From: Novosphingobium aerophilum | GTDB lineage: Bacteria; Pseudomonadota; Alphaproteobacteria; Sphingomonadales; Sphingomonadaceae | DNA: 64,000 bases | Reading direction: 5' to 3' | Assembly: GCF_014230305.1 (NCBI RefSeq) | Contig: NZ_JACLAU010000001.1 | Span: 62,001 to 126,000, forward strand | Part shown: positions 44,474-53,554 of the stretch, one piece after another | Position numbering within the stretch: position 1 is the stretch's first letter | How the letters are laid out: the number at the start of each line of letters is the position of its first letter | Made by a program: the position numbers and the translations under genes | The notes under the pieces: model-generated | The model's input: the letters and a program-made list of their open reading frames with translations, nothing else | Database searches by the model: none | Told to the model about the DNA's origin: nothing

Positions 44474-45004
44474 ATGTTCACGCACCGCATCGCCACCGAA
44501 GCCGACCTGCCCGCGCTGCGCGCGCTGATGACCCGCGCGATCGAGCAGTTGCAGGACGATTTCCTCTCCCCTGCGCAGGTCCGCGCCAGCCACAAGGTGA
44601 TGGGGCTCGACACCCAACTGGTGAAGGACCGGACCTACTTCATGATCGAGGAGGACGGGCGTCTGGCCGGCTGCGGCGGGTGGAGCTTCCGCGCCACCCT
44701 CTACGGTGGTGACGACAGCGTGGTGGCGCGCGAGCCGGTCCGGCTCGATCCTGCGACCGATGCGGCCAAGGTCCGGGCCATGTACACCGAACCGGCTTTC
44801 GCCCGGCGCGGGGTGGGCAAGCTGCTGCTGGCGCTGTGCGAGGACGCGGCGCGGGCGGCGGGGTTCGGCCGGGTCGAGCTGATGGGCACCATGGCCGGCG
44901 TGCCGCTGTACCGCGCCTGCGGCTACACGCCGGTGCGCGAGGTGCAATCCGCCCCGATCGATGGCGTGACGGTGCCTCTGCTGCTGATGACCAAGCAGCT
45001 CTGA
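44474..45004 (+). CDS. GNAT family N-acetyltransferase
   Basis: A 176-residue acetyl-CoA-dependent acetyltransferase. The acetyl-CoA pyrophosphate loop reads FARRGVGKLLLALCEDAAR, within motif A after RAMYTEP, and the C-terminal strand has ELMGTMAGVPLYRACGYTPV. The acceptor is unknown. It starts nine bases after the ggt stop and is probably translated from the same message; such GNATs beside peptidases may acetylate small amines or amino acids. Confidence 0.9.
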   Translation: MFTHRIATEADLPALRALMTRAIEQLQDDFLSPAQVRASHKVMGLDTQLVKDRTYFMIEEDGRLAGCGGWSFRATLYGGDDSVVAREPVRLDPATDAAKVRAMYTEPAFARRGVGKLLLALCEDAARAAGFGRVELMGTMAGVPLYRACGYTPVREVQSAPIDGVTVPLLLMTKQL

Positions 45005-45070
45005 AGCCGTTTCCCCTGACGCGGCAGCGGGCCGCTTTCCACCCATGTCGCCGCGCTGGGCGGCGGGGTG

Positions 45071-45970
45071 TCAGGCCAGGGCGGGCAGCTCGAGCCGGAA
45101 GGTCGTGCCGAGCCCTTCGCGGCTGTCGCAGGCGATCGTTCCGCCATGGCGGCCGACCACGGTCATGACGAAGGCCAGCCCCAGTCCCGTTCCGCCTGCG
45201 GGGGGCGTGCCGGGACCGCTCCGCAAGACCCCGCCGGTCGCAAACCGCTGGAACAGGCCCGGCAGCCGGTCGGCCGGGATGCCCGGGCCGTTGTCGCTGA
45301 TCGCGCAGACCGCGCGCTCGCGTCCGGCGCGCGCGATCGCCAGCCGCACCGTGCTGCCGGCGGGACTGAACCGCACCGCATTGTCCAGAAGGTTGATCAG
45401 CGCCCGGGCGAGCAGCGAGGCTTCCCCACGGACCGGCAGGTTGTCCTCGCCGCTCGACAAGGCCAGCGTCACCCGCCGGATGCCGGCCTGGGGCGCCAGG
45501 GCATCGACCGCATCCTGCGCGATGCCGACCAGGTCAACCTCGTCGAGCCGGTAGTGCGGCATCTGCGCGCGCGACAAGTGGACCATGCCGTCGGCCAGCG
45601 CGAGGGTGCGCCGGGCGTTGCTCTTGATGCGCTGGATCAGATCGGGGTTCCACGGCGTTGCCGGATCGTCGAGCAGGGCCAGGATCGAGGCCTGCGGCGC
45701 GCGCATGTCGTGCGACAGCAGGTCGATGAACTCGTCGCGCTGGCGCTGCAGTTCGCGGATGCGCTCGGTCTGGCGGGCAAGCAGCAGCGACACCGACAGT
45801 GACAGCACCCCGGGGCAGATCGTGCCGAAGATCCAGTAGGGCAGCGGAATTTCGAGGCCGGGGAAGCGCGAGATGGCGAACATCAGCACCAGCGTGACGC
45901 TGATCGAGAAGACCACCGATGCTGCCACTCTCAGCCACATCGGCCTTACCTGCACCGGCTTGGTCCGCAC
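45071..45970 (-). CDS. Membrane histidine kinase without a partner regulator
   Basis: A 299-residue sensor kinase. Two N-terminal helices (about 12-34 and 43-65) with almost no periplasmic loop are followed by a short coiled coil, the HisKA domain with His87 in DLLSHDMRAPQASI and an HATPase domain with NLLDNAVRFS, DNGPGIP and GTGLGLAFV. With such a small input region it may sense the membrane itself or need a partner protein. The start is a GTG at 45968-45970 with GGGAGAAGG ten bases before; ATG at 45940 is the alternative. No response regulator is adjacent. It is divergent from the TPR gene. Confidence 0.88.
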   Translation of the reverse strand: MRTKPVQVRPMWLRVAASVVFSISVTLVLMFAISRFPGLEIPLPYWIFGTICPGVLSLSVSLLLARQTERIRELQRQRDEFIDLLSHDMRAPQASILALLDDPATPWNPDLIQRIKSNARRTLALADGMVHLSRAQMPHYRLDEVDLVGIAQDAVDALAPQAGIRRVTLALSSGEDNLPVRGEASLLARALINLLDNAVRFSPAGSTVRLAIARAGRERAVCAISDNGPGIPADRLPGLFQRFATGGVLRSGPGTPPAGGTGLGLAFVMTVVGRHGGTIACDSREGLGTTFRLELPALA

Positions 45971-46098
45971 TGGTTTGTTTCCTTCTCCCGTTGCTCTTCT
46001 GGCATGCGTGGGGAGGCTTGCCTATCGGTCTATTACAATTGCACAATATCGGCACGAAAGACGGCCCACGAGGGCATGGCACGCGGGGAGACGGGACG

Positions 46099-47706
46099 AT
46101 GCGAAGGACGATCCGCGGGCTGATCCGGGGGGGTGGTCTGGCTCTGGGCCTGGCGGCATCGGTCGTGCAGGCCGATCCTCCGGTCCCGGTCACCCAGACC
46201 GAACTGGGCCAGGCGGGCCCGGACCACGCCGGCATGAACCATGCCGACATGCTCGCCCCGAAAGTGCCCGAGATCCTGTCGGGTTACGGGACGGGGGGAT
46301 TCCCGATCACCACCCGGGTGCCGCAGGCCCAGGCCTTCTTCGACAATGGCATGCAACTGGCCCACGCTTTCGCGCACAAGGCGGCGATCGCGGCCATGGC
46401 CGAGGCGGTGCGGCTCGATCCGGCCTGCGCGATGTGCCTGTGGGGCCAGGCCTGGGCCTCGGGTCCGACGATCAATTACGGCAAGTCCGAGGCCGAGCTG
46501 GAGCCCTTGGTCGCCATGGTCGACAAGGCCGCCGCGCTGGCGGCCACGGCCGGAACCGACCGCGAGCGCGCCCTGATCCGTGCGCTCGGTCTGCGCTATC
46601 GCGACGGGGGCGGTGGCAAGCCGGGGGACCTGGCCTTCGCCAAGGCCATGGCGACCCTGGCCGCCCGCTACCCCGAGGATGACGAGATCGCGATCATGAC
46701 GGCCGATGCCTGGCTGATGACCGAAGCCGGGAATGCCGAGGACTGGCGGATCAATGCCGAACTGGCCATGCCCCTGCTGGAAGCCGTGCTCAAGCGGCAC
46801 CCCGACGACACCGGTGCGATCCACTTCTACATCCATGCCACGGAAATCGCCGGGGTGGCAGGCAGGGCCGAACCCTATGCCGACAAGCTGGCGCGCCTGG
46901 CCCCGCACGCCAGCCACCTGGTCCACATGCCCAGCCACACCTATTACTGGGTCGGTCGCTACCGCGAGGCCGGGCTGACCAACCTGCGCGCGGTCGAGAT
47001 CGGGATCGAGAACGCCAGGGCCCTGGGCCTGCCGCCGCCCGATGGGGTCTGGGGCCTGCCCTATCACGCGCACAACGTGACCTATGGCCTGGGCGGCGCG
47101 CTCGAGGCGGGGGATGCGACGACCGCGCTGGCGCTGGGCCGCCCGCTGGTTGAACGGGCCCAGACGCGCGAACATGAGGGCGCCTACTCGCAACTGATCG
47201 CGGCCAACGGCTACTTTGCCCTGGCGCAGTTCGCCGACCCGGCCGAGGTGCTGGCCCTGCCGCAACCCCGGCTGCCGGTCCTGACGGTCGCCTGGCACTA
47301 TGCCCGGGGCGAAGCCTTTGCCCGCAAGCGCGATGCGGCCGGGCTGCGCGCTGAGGCGGCGGCGATCCGGGCGCTGGCCGGGGACCTGCCCGATGACGGT
47401 TCGCGTGAGGCGCAGCAGTTCACCTTCATTGCCCGCAATGTCCTCGCCGGCCGCGCCGCCATGCTCGACCGCCGCCCGCGCGAGGCCGCCTTCGCGTTTC
47501 GCCAGGCGGCCGAGATCCAGGAGAGCAAGGCCTTCTCCAACGTGTCCGATCCTCCCGCCTGGCACTTTCCGGTCCGCCGCGAACTGGCCCGGGCCCTGCT
47601 GGCCGCGGGCGATCGCGCCGGGGCACGCGCCGAAGCCCGTGCCGCGCTGGCCTATCGCGTCAAGGACCCGGACACGCTGCAACTGCTCAAGGACATTGGT
47701 CCCTGA
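46099..47706 (+). CDS. Exported tetratricopeptide-repeat protein
   Basis: A 535-residue protein with an N-terminal export signal (MRRTIRGLIRGGGLALGLAASVVQA) and helical repeats throughout. The segment FFDNGMQLAHAFAHKAAIAAM, the cysteine pair DPACAMCLWGQAW, HFYIHATEI and HMPSHTYYWVGRYREA recur in a widespread uncharacterised TPR family; the conserved His and Cys residues hint at metal or heme contact, which is speculative. ATG at 46099 follows GGGAGA and starts the signal. It converges on and overlaps speD by 20 bases. Confidence 0.85.
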   Translation: MRRTIRGLIRGGGLALGLAASVVQADPPVPVTQTELGQAGPDHAGMNHADMLAPKVPEILSGYGTGGFPITTRVPQAQAFFDNGMQLAHAFAHKAAIAAMAEAVRLDPACAMCLWGQAWASGPTINYGKSEAELEPLVAMVDKAAALAATAGTDRERALIRALGLRYRDGGGGKPGDLAFAKAMATLAARYPEDDEIAIMTADAWLMTEAGNAEDWRINAELAMPLLEAVLKRHPDDTGAIHFYIHATEIAGVAGRAEPYADKLARLAPHASHLVHMPSHTYYWVGRYREAGLTNLRAVEIGIENARALGLPPPDGVWGLPYHAHNVTYGLGGALEAGDATTALALGRPLVERAQTREHEGAYSQLIAANGYFALAQFADPAEVLALPQPRLPVLTVAWHYARGEAFARKRDAAGLRAEAAAIRALAGDLPDDGSREAQQFTFIARNVLAGRAAMLDRRPREAAFAFRQAAEIQESKAFSNVSDPPAWHFPVRRELARALLAAGDRAGARAEARAALAYRVKDPDTLQLLKDIGP

Positions 47707-48070
47707 CCGGCTGAAGGCGTGCGATCGCCTCGCGTCGGACCACCCGGGCGCCGAGACCGGTGACAATCGCCTGCAGGCCGGCCTCGGCATCGGCCTGGAC
47801 GCCGCAGACGAACAGGTCGACCGCCGCCACCCCGGCTTCGGGCCAGGTGTGGATCGAGATGTGCGATTCCGCCAGCATGGCCACTGCGGTCAGGCCCATG
47901 CCCGGACCGAAGTGATGAAGGTGCACGCCCACGATCGTGGCCCGCGCCGCGCTGGCGGCGGTGCGCAGCACCTGTTCGACATGGACGGCATCGCCCAGGC
48001 CGTGGCCATCCGCCCGGTCCACGATCAGGTCGGCGATCAGGTGCAGGCTGGTACCGGGGGGATGGGCCAT
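47687..48070 (-). CDS. speD: S-adenosylmethionine decarboxylase (prokaryotic class 1B)
   Basis: A pyruvoyl enzyme that makes decarboxylated AdoMet, the aminopropyl donor for polyamine synthesis. It has 127 residues, as expected for the single-chain proenzyme. The self-cleavage site is AESHISIHTW with Ser69 becoming the pyruvoyl group; His74 and Cys89 keep the spacing seen in the Thermotoga enzyme (Ser63, His68, Cys83). ATG at 48068-48070 overlaps the stop of the FAD oxidase gene. It is the last gene of the eight-gene cluster that begins at 54565 and would feed the SpeE-like enzyme encoded upstream. Confidence 0.95.
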   Translation of the reverse strand: MAHPPGTSLHLIADLIVDRADGHGLGDAVHVEQVLRTAASAARATIVGVHLHHFGPGMGLTAVAMLAESHISIHTWPEAGVAAVDLFVCGVQADAEAGLQAIVTGLGARVVRREAIARLQPVRDQCP

Positions 48071-49689
48071 CACGCCAGGCTCTCGAACGGGTGGCCGCAA
48101 TGCGCCAGGGCGGCTTCGGCGGCGATCACCCCGCGATAGTGCGCCTCCTCGAACAGGGACAGCCCCGACAGGTCGGAATGGGCGAACCACACCGGAGCCC
48201 GCCCCGCCGCGGCATCGAGACGCGCCGGGTCGGTCAGGAAGCCGGGGGTCGGGCGGACCATGGCGTGGCCCCAGCGCCACACGTCGATCCGTTCGATCGC
48301 CCCATCCAGATCGGGGTTCATCGCCAGCAGATCGGCGGCGACCTGACGCTGCCAGGCACCGAGACTGCGGGTCAGCAGCAGCTTGCGCACCTGCGCGGGG
48401 TCCTCGCGGCTGAGCGGCAGGTACCAAGTCAGCACGGTCGGTCCGCCCGCCGCACCCGCGCTCTGGTGCGTGGCGACGACGTAGCCCAGGCTCTCGCTGG
48501 CGGTGGAGACATTGTCCCAGGCCAGCGGAACGCCCTTGCCCCCCGGTGGGCGGCGCACCGTGACATTGGCCACCACCCAGGGGGAATAGCTGAAGCCGCC
48601 GGGCGCGGTGAAGTCCGCCGCCACCCGCCGGGCGACGAAGTGCGGCATGGCCAGCACCGCCGCGCGGGCGCGGATGCGGCGGACCGTGTTGCGCGCATGA
48701 TCGAGCACGTCTCCCAGCACGCCGGGACCGGCGGGGTCGCGCGTCAGGCGGATCAGCGAATGGCCCGTGCGGAGCTGCCCGGTCAGCCGCTCGGCCATGG
48801 CCCTGGCCAGCCGGTCGTTGCCTTCCGGCCAGGTCAGCTCCCGGTCGCCATCGCCGCGTGCGGCCCAGCCGCGCCGCGCGGCGAAGTAATGGATTCCGGC
48901 CCAGGCCGAGACCTGTTCGGGCTCGGTCCCGTAATCGTCGCGGCAACAATAGCGCAGATGGGCGCGCAGCGTCGGCGCGGTCAGGCCCTGACGGTCAAGC
49001 CACTGGGCGAAGGATTGCGCGTCCAGCGCCCGGAAGCGCGGATCGCTGCTCGACAGGGCCATCGGCAAGGCGAAGGCCGGTCGCCCGTCCTGGCCGACCG
49101 CGCTGCGGAAATCGGCCATGGTGGCCTGGAACCGGGTCCACTGCGCCCGGTCGGCGGCAGACAGGCCGCCCTGCGGCACCAGCCCTTCCTGCCACCCGCC
49201 GCGCCACAGCAGCCGCTCCTCCAGATCGGCGCAGAGCTGGTAGGGATCATAGAGCGGAGCCCCGTCCTCCTCTCCCACGATCATGCCCAGCCGCTCCAGC
49301 ATGTGGCGCAGCGCCCGCGCCTCGCGGTTGGGCACCGGCAGGTAATGCGCGCCGAGCGGATAGGCGCTGACAGCATTGCGGCCCGACCGAGCATTGCCGC
49401 CGGCGCGGTCCTCCAGTTCGAGCAGCCTGAAGTCGGTCCAGCCGGCCTCGGCCAGGCGCCAGCCGGTGGCGAGCCCGGCCACCCCGCCGCCAGCGATCAG
49501 CACGCCCACCTCCTCGACCGGGCCGGTCGCCGCGGGAAGGGTGGCCGCGCGCAGCAGGTGCCCGCGCTGCCAGTCCGCCCCGCCCAGCGTGCCGGGCCAT
49601 TGCGGCTCGCCACAGCCCTCCAGCAGCGCAGCGGCCGATCCGGCCAGTGCCCCGCCCAGCACCGCGCGCCGGGTGGTCTCAGCCGTCAT
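48070..49689 (-). CDS. Tat-exported FAD-dependent amine-oxidase-like protein
   Basis: A 539-residue flavoprotein of the NAD(P)-binding-like/amine oxidase fold. The N-terminus carries a twin-arginine signal TTRRAVLGGALAGSA ending in LLEGCG, so it may be a Tat-exported lipoprotein, although Glu at -2 is unusual. FAD binding is shown by LIAGGGVAGLATGWRLAEAG followed by LLELEDRAGGNA, and a C-terminal PVWFAHSDLSG corresponds to the flavin-binding GD segment. It may oxidise a polyamine or the product of the adjacent SpeE-like enzyme; this is inference. ATG at 49687-49689 overlaps the upstream gene by 11 bases. Confidence 0.85.
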   Translation of the reverse strand: MTAETTRRAVLGGALAGSAAALLEGCGEPQWPGTLGGADWQRGHLLRAATLPAATGPVEEVGVLIAGGGVAGLATGWRLAEAGWTDFRLLELEDRAGGNARSGRNAVSAYPLGAHYLPVPNREARALRHMLERLGMIVGEEDGAPLYDPYQLCADLEERLLWRGGWQEGLVPQGGLSAADRAQWTRFQATMADFRSAVGQDGRPAFALPMALSSSDPRFRALDAQSFAQWLDRQGLTAPTLRAHLRYCCRDDYGTEPEQVSAWAGIHYFAARRGWAARGDGDRELTWPEGNDRLARAMAERLTGQLRTGHSLIRLTRDPAGPGVLGDVLDHARNTVRRIRARAAVLAMPHFVARRVAADFTAPGGFSYSPWVVANVTVRRPPGGKGVPLAWDNVSTASESLGYVVATHQSAGAAGGPTVLTWYLPLSREDPAQVRKLLLTRSLGAWQRQVAADLLAMNPDLDGAIERIDVWRWGHAMVRPTPGFLTDPARLDAAAGRAPVWFAHSDLSGLSLFEEAHYRGVIAAEAALAHCGHPFESLA

Positions 49690-51229
49690 AGCGGCCCCAC
49701 TCCTCGGCAAAGCTGCGCACCAGCGCCTGGTTGTCGAGCCGGTTCACAGGGGTCGGCCGGCGGGCCATGTCGGGGGGAAAATCGAACATCGCCCGCTCGC
49801 TGGCGGGGGTGAGGAAGCGCAGGCCCGGCGGCAGGGGGGCGGCCGCGGCGATCGGGCCATGGGCCGCCATGGTGAAGCCCCATTCGCCGAAGCTGGGGAC
49901 ATAGGCATGATAGCCTCGCGCCTGCAGCCCGGCCGCTTCCAGGGTGCTGGCCACCGTCCAGAACGAGCGCGGAGCGACCAGAGGCGAGGTGCTCTGCACT
50001 GTCATCATCCCCTGCGGCGCGAGCAATCGGGCCACCTCGCGATAGAAGCTTTCGGTGTAGAGCTTGCCGAGCGAGAATTCGGTCGGATCGGGAAAGTCGA
50101 CCAGGATCGCGTCGTAGCGCCCTTGCTCCGTGCGGACCCAGCGGAAGGCGTCGGCGTTGACCAGGGTCAGCCGCGGCGAGGCGAGGGCGCCGCCGTTGAG
50201 CTGGGCGAGCTGCGGGGTGTCGCGGAACAGCCGGGCCATCTCGGGATCGAGATCGACCAGGGTGACATGGCCGACCCGCGCATCGCGCAGCACCTCGCGC
50301 GCGGCCAGCCCGTCCCCTCCGCCCAGGATCAGCACGCGGCGGGGCTGCGCCACCCGGGTGAGCACGGGCCAGACCAGGGCCTCGTGATAGCGGTACTCGT
50401 CGCGGGTCGAGAACTGCAGGTTGCCGTTGAGATAGAGCCGGAGGTCGGCATTCCGGCGGGTCAGGACGATCCGCTGGTAAGGGGTCGAGCGGGCGTAGAT
50501 CACCGGTTCGTTGTAGAAGGCGATCTCGCTCCAGCGCTGCAGCCGGTCGGCCATGGCGAGGCCGGCGAGCAGCGAGGCGGCGACCAGCAGCGCGGCGGCA
50601 AGATCGGCGCCGACCCGCTCCTGCCGCCGCAGTGCGACCAGCAGGGCGATGGCGACCGCGACATTGGCCAGCCCGAAGACGAACCCGGTGCGGATCATGC
50701 CAAGCTGCGGCACCAGCACCAGCGGGAACAGCAGCGAGGCGATCAGCGCGCCGACATAGTCATAGGTCAGGACGTTCGAGACCAGCTCGCGGAAGGCGAA
50801 GCGGTGGCGCAGGATGCGGATCAGCAGCGGGATCTCGAGCCCCACGAGCACGCCGATGCTCAGCACCAGGGCATAGAGCGCGATACGGAAATCGCCGACC
50901 AGCGGGAACAGCAGGAACAGCCCGGCGGCCGACCAGCCGCCCAGCGCGGCGATCAGGATTTCGACCCGCACGAACACCGCCAGCTCGCGCCGGTGGACAT
51001 GACGCGACAGCCACGAGCCCACCCCCATGGCGAACAGGTAGGTGCCGATCACGGTGGAGAACTGGGTGACGCTGTCGCCCAGCAGGTAGCTGGCGAGGGT
51101 CCCGGCCAGCAGTTCGTAGATCAGCCCGCAGGTGGCGACGACCAGGACCGAGACCAGCAGGATGACCGCAAGCGGGGCGGGGGCCTGCGGGGCACCCGGC
51201 TCGCTCGCCGCCGGGGCATGATCATCCAT
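49679..51229 (-). CDS. Membrane-bound spermidine-synthase-like aminopropyltransferase
   Basis: A 516-residue protein with seven hydrophobic helices in the first 220 residues (for example LAVILLVSVLVVATCGLIYE and VIGTYLFAMGVGSWL) and a cytosolic SpeE-type domain after them. The latter has the substrate strand YQRIVLTR, NGNLQFSTRDEYRYHEALV, the AdoMet-binding LILGGGDGLAAREVL, VDLDPEM and the catalytic-aspartate segment ILVDFPDPTEFS. It probably transfers aminopropyl groups from decarboxylated AdoMet to an unknown amine, perhaps at the membrane. Its start overlaps the DUF350 stop and its end overlaps the oxidase gene. Confidence 0.92.
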   Translation of the reverse strand: MDDHAPAASEPGAPQAPAPLAVILLVSVLVVATCGLIYELLAGTLASYLLGDSVTQFSTVIGTYLFAMGVGSWLSRHVHRRELAVFVRVEILIAALGGWSAAGLFLLFPLVGDFRIALYALVLSIGVLVGLEIPLLIRILRHRFAFRELVSNVLTYDYVGALIASLLFPLVLVPQLGMIRTGFVFGLANVAVAIALLVALRRQERVGADLAAALLVAASLLAGLAMADRLQRWSEIAFYNEPVIYARSTPYQRIVLTRRNADLRLYLNGNLQFSTRDEYRYHEALVWPVLTRVAQPRRVLILGGGDGLAAREVLRDARVGHVTLVDLDPEMARLFRDTPQLAQLNGGALASPRLTLVNADAFRWVRTEQGRYDAILVDFPDPTEFSLGKLYTESFYREVARLLAPQGMMTVQSTSPLVAPRSFWTVASTLEAAGLQARGYHAYVPSFGEWGFTMAAHGPIAAAAPLPPGLRFLTPASERAMFDFPPDMARRPTPVNRLDNQALVRSFAEEWGRYDG

Positions 51230-51431
51230 GCACGGCCGCGGCGATGATGTTCGAGATGCCGATGGCCACGGCGCCGGCCAGCAGCGCGACCGCCATGTTC
51301 TTGCGCTCGATGATCTCCCGCCACAGCTCGCCCGGGGTCAGGCGGTCGACCAGGACGAAGCTGACGATGAAGATCACGATCCCCAGTGCCGCATAGATCA
51401 TCGTGGCAAAAAACACGTCGGAGGTGAGCAT
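51222..51431 (-). CDS. DUF350 small membrane protein
   Basis: A 69-residue protein with two transmembrane helices (FFATMIYAALGIVIFIVSFV and NMAVALLAGAVAIGISNII) joined by a short charged loop DRLTPGELWREIIERK, a single DUF350 unit. E. coli YjfL is a relative. DUF350 proteins recur next to PspA-like or SPFH proteins and polyamine- or glutathionylspermidine-related enzymes; their role is unknown. AAAGGACC precedes ATG 51429-51431. It is coupled to the SpeE-like gene by an eight-base overlap. Confidence 0.88.
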   Translation of the reverse strand: MLTSDVFFATMIYAALGIVIFIVSFVLVDRLTPGELWREIIERKNMAVALLAGAVAIGISNIIAAAVHG

Positions 51432-51456
51432 GGCAGGTCCTTTCAAAGGGCGCGGA

Positions 51457-51606
51457 TCACTTGTGGCGCGGCCCGCCGCCCGCACCCGAGGCGCTGGGGC
51501 GGTCGGCATCGTCGCTGTAGAACGAATAGGCGTGGTAAGTGCTGTAGACCGAGCCGATCAGCAGCGCGGCGCACCACAAGGCAAAGACGATCAGGCGGCT
51601 AGTCAT
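51457..51606 (-). CDS. Small single-helix membrane protein (49 residues)
   Basis: A short open frame that is easily missed: MTSRLIVFALWCAALLIGSV then a polar tail with HAYSFYSDDADRPSASG and a Gly-rich end GAGGGPRHK. One N-terminal transmembrane helix or uncleaved signal is visible. Its ATG (51604-51606) overlaps the last eight bases of the upstream DUF4178 gene and its stop lies 25 bases before DUF350, so it fits the coupled operon precisely. No known family was recognised; small membrane proteins occur at this position in related clusters. Confidence 0.7.
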   Translation of the reverse strand: MTSRLIVFALWCAALLIGSVYSTYHAYSFYSDDADRPSASGAGGGPRHK

Positions 51607-52867
51607 CCTCGCGGTTCCTCCACCACAGGATCAGGCCGGGCCAGGCCAGCAGGCCCAGCAGCAGGGTGACCCACATGCCCCACGACATGGCGCCGGTGCG
51701 GGCGTCTATCTTCACGCTGATCGTTTCGGTGCCGTACCAGGCATCGGGGGTTTGCACCGGATCGCTCGGCCAGCCATGCGCCTCGGCACCGACATAGACA
51801 TCGTAGGTGCCGCGCGGGACGCGGCTGATCATCGTTTCTGTCCGATGGCTGCCTTCGCTCCATGCCCCGTCCGAATCGGTGCCGGTGTAGTATTCGACCA
51901 GCCCGTAGGCGTCGGTCGACTGCTGCGTGGCACGATCGACCAGGCTGTAGTCCAGATCGACCCAGCGGTTGTGGAAGTTATCCGTGTCGGCCGTGATCGT
52001 GACGAACTGGTAGGGGCGGGTGACGGTGATCGTGCCGATCCGCTCGGGCTGGGTCCGGCTCCCGACCGGGACCTGGATCCGGCCCGTGACCACGCTGACC
52101 GGTCCCGCGAGCAGGACCATGGCGAACAGCGCTACGATCGCGGTGATCGTGGCGAGCCCGAACATCCAGACCAGATCGTCCCGATCGCCCGTCTCCCGCT
52201 GCGGCTTGGCCCCGGCCGCGGAGAAGCCTTGCGGCGCGCTGCGGCGCCGCCCCGGCTGTGTCGGGGCGGGGCCGAAAGCCTCGGCGATCAGGGCGCCCGG
52301 CAGTGGCACCAGGTGAGTCCAGTTCTCCTCGTCGGCGGTGCACTCCCGCGAGAGCACCTCGTCGCCCCGTTCGAACAGGGTGCACTGGGCGGTGTCCCCG
52401 GCCGCCAGGCGCCAGTAGAACTCGCCGGCCACGGCCTGGTTGGTGGTGACGGTCGGATCCGAGACGGCGGCATAGCCTTCGCCGCGCCAGACGATGCGGA
52501 CCCCGTCGCCTTGCGGCCGGTCGGTCAGAGGCGTGCCGAATTGCCAGTCGCCTTCGAACAGGACCAGCCAGCGGTAGCCGCGATAGGGATTGAACAGCAG
52601 GAACTCCTGCCAGCTCGCCTCCCCGTCGGAGCGCAGGGTGGCGCCAACTACGGCCCATTCATCCCCGTACAGCACCCCGCGCGTGCCCAGCGGCAGGGCA
52701 TAGGCCCGGGCGGCCTCGGCATGCCGCTCGATCAGCACGACCTCGGGCCGCGAGACGTCAAGCAGCGATCCGCAGTGCACGCAAGCCAGGTTCACGCTGA
52801 ACCCCGCCGCGCGGACCTCGATCGTCCCGCCGCAGGCCGGGCAGGTGATTGCGCGGGCGGCGGTCAT
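51599..52867 (-). CDS. DUF4178 protein with zinc ribbon and membrane anchor
   Basis: A 422-residue protein. Residues 9-34 hold a zinc ribbon (CPACGG and CVHCGS). A DUF4178 beta domain follows, with WQEFLLFNPYRGYRWLVLFEGDW, then a Pro/Arg linker, a transmembrane helix (LVWMFGLATITAIVALFAMVLLAG split over about 235-258), a second beta-rich periplasmic-type domain with DLDYSLVDRATQQ, and a final helix near WGMWVTLLLGLLAWPGLILW. The ribbon-plus-anchor layout recalls B. subtilis YdjG. Its ATG overlaps the preceding DUF4178 gene's stop. Confidence 0.85.
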   Translation of the reverse strand: MTAARAITCPACGGTIEVRAAGFSVNLACVHCGSLLDVSRPEVVLIERHAEAARAYALPLGTRGVLYGDEWAVVGATLRSDGEASWQEFLLFNPYRGYRWLVLFEGDWQFGTPLTDRPQGDGVRIVWRGEGYAAVSDPTVTTNQAVAGEFYWRLAAGDTAQCTLFERGDEVLSRECTADEENWTHLVPLPGALIAEAFGPAPTQPGRRRSAPQGFSAAGAKPQRETGDRDDLVWMFGLATITAIVALFAMVLLAGPVSVVTGRIQVPVGSRTQPERIGTITVTRPYQFVTITADTDNFHNRWVDLDYSLVDRATQQSTDAYGLVEYYTGTDSDGAWSEGSHRTETMISRVPRGTYDVYVGAEAHGWPSDPVQTPDAWYGTETISVKIDARTGAMSWGMWVTLLLGLLAWPGLILWWRNREDD

Positions 52868-53526
52868 TGCAGGTCCTTCGGCAGGGTCCAGCCCGCGATC
52901 GCGCGCAGGTTGGTGGCGCGCAGCCCGGCCAGGTCCCAGCTTGCCCCGAACCAGGCCGAAGCGCCGCGCCCGTCGCGCTGGAGCGACAGGACCTCACCCT
53001 CGGTCCCGCGGAAATCGATGCTGGCCATGCGCGTGCCGACCTGGGTCGGCAGCGGCAGGTCACCCTCGCTGCCCAGGCATTCGACCTCCTTGATGTCGCT
53101 CGCCACCAGCCGCCGGGCGCCAAGCTGGACCGCGAGCCCCGGAGCGATCGGCCCACCGGCGACGAAATCGCGCAATTCGGGCAGATCGAGCCACTGCTGG
53201 GCCTCGACCGTCAGCATGTAGAGCCCCGCCGCTTCGCCCAGCCAGCATGGGGTGCCGTCGTCGGCCTGGGCCAGCCACTCGTTCCACGATCCGCCCGACC
53301 AGGCCCAGCGCACCCGCCCGACCACGGTCAGCCGCTGGTCCCCGGGGCGCAGCACGGTGCCGAGCTGGATTGGCGAGACATCGAATGGCAGGACCGCGAC
53401 CTTGCCGACCTCCTCCACCCCCCGCGCATCGTGCAGGATCAGGGTCTGGCAGTAGGGGCAGGTCGCATAGGGCAGGGCGGCGCCGCGCACCGGCACCTCG
53501 GCTCCGCACGACGGACAGTTCAGCAC
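52864..53526 (-). CDS. DUF4178 protein with zinc ribbon (soluble)
   Basis: A 220-residue protein with an N-terminal zinc ribbon (CPSCGA near residue 4 and CPYCQT near 23) and one DUF4178 domain (VVGRVRWAWSGGSWNEWLAQADDGTPCWLGEAAGLYML split, about 68-105), without membrane helices. It is the shorter paralogue of the next gene and overlaps it by four bases. Zinc ribbons suggest an adaptor that binds protein partners, for example the SPFH protein encoded just upstream. Confidence 0.85.
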   Translation of the reverse strand: MLNCPSCGAEVPVRGAALPYATCPYCQTLILHDARGVEEVGKVAVLPFDVSPIQLGTVLRPGDQRLTVVGRVRWAWSGGSWNEWLAQADDGTPCWLGEAAGLYMLTVEAQQWLDLPELRDFVAGGPIAPGLAVQLGARRLVASDIKEVECLGSEGDLPLPTQVGTRMASIDFRGTEGEVLSLQRDGRGASAWFGASWDLAGLRATNLRAIAGWTLPKDLQ

Positions 53527-53554
53527 GATGTCGCGTTCCCCCCGGCTGACGCGC

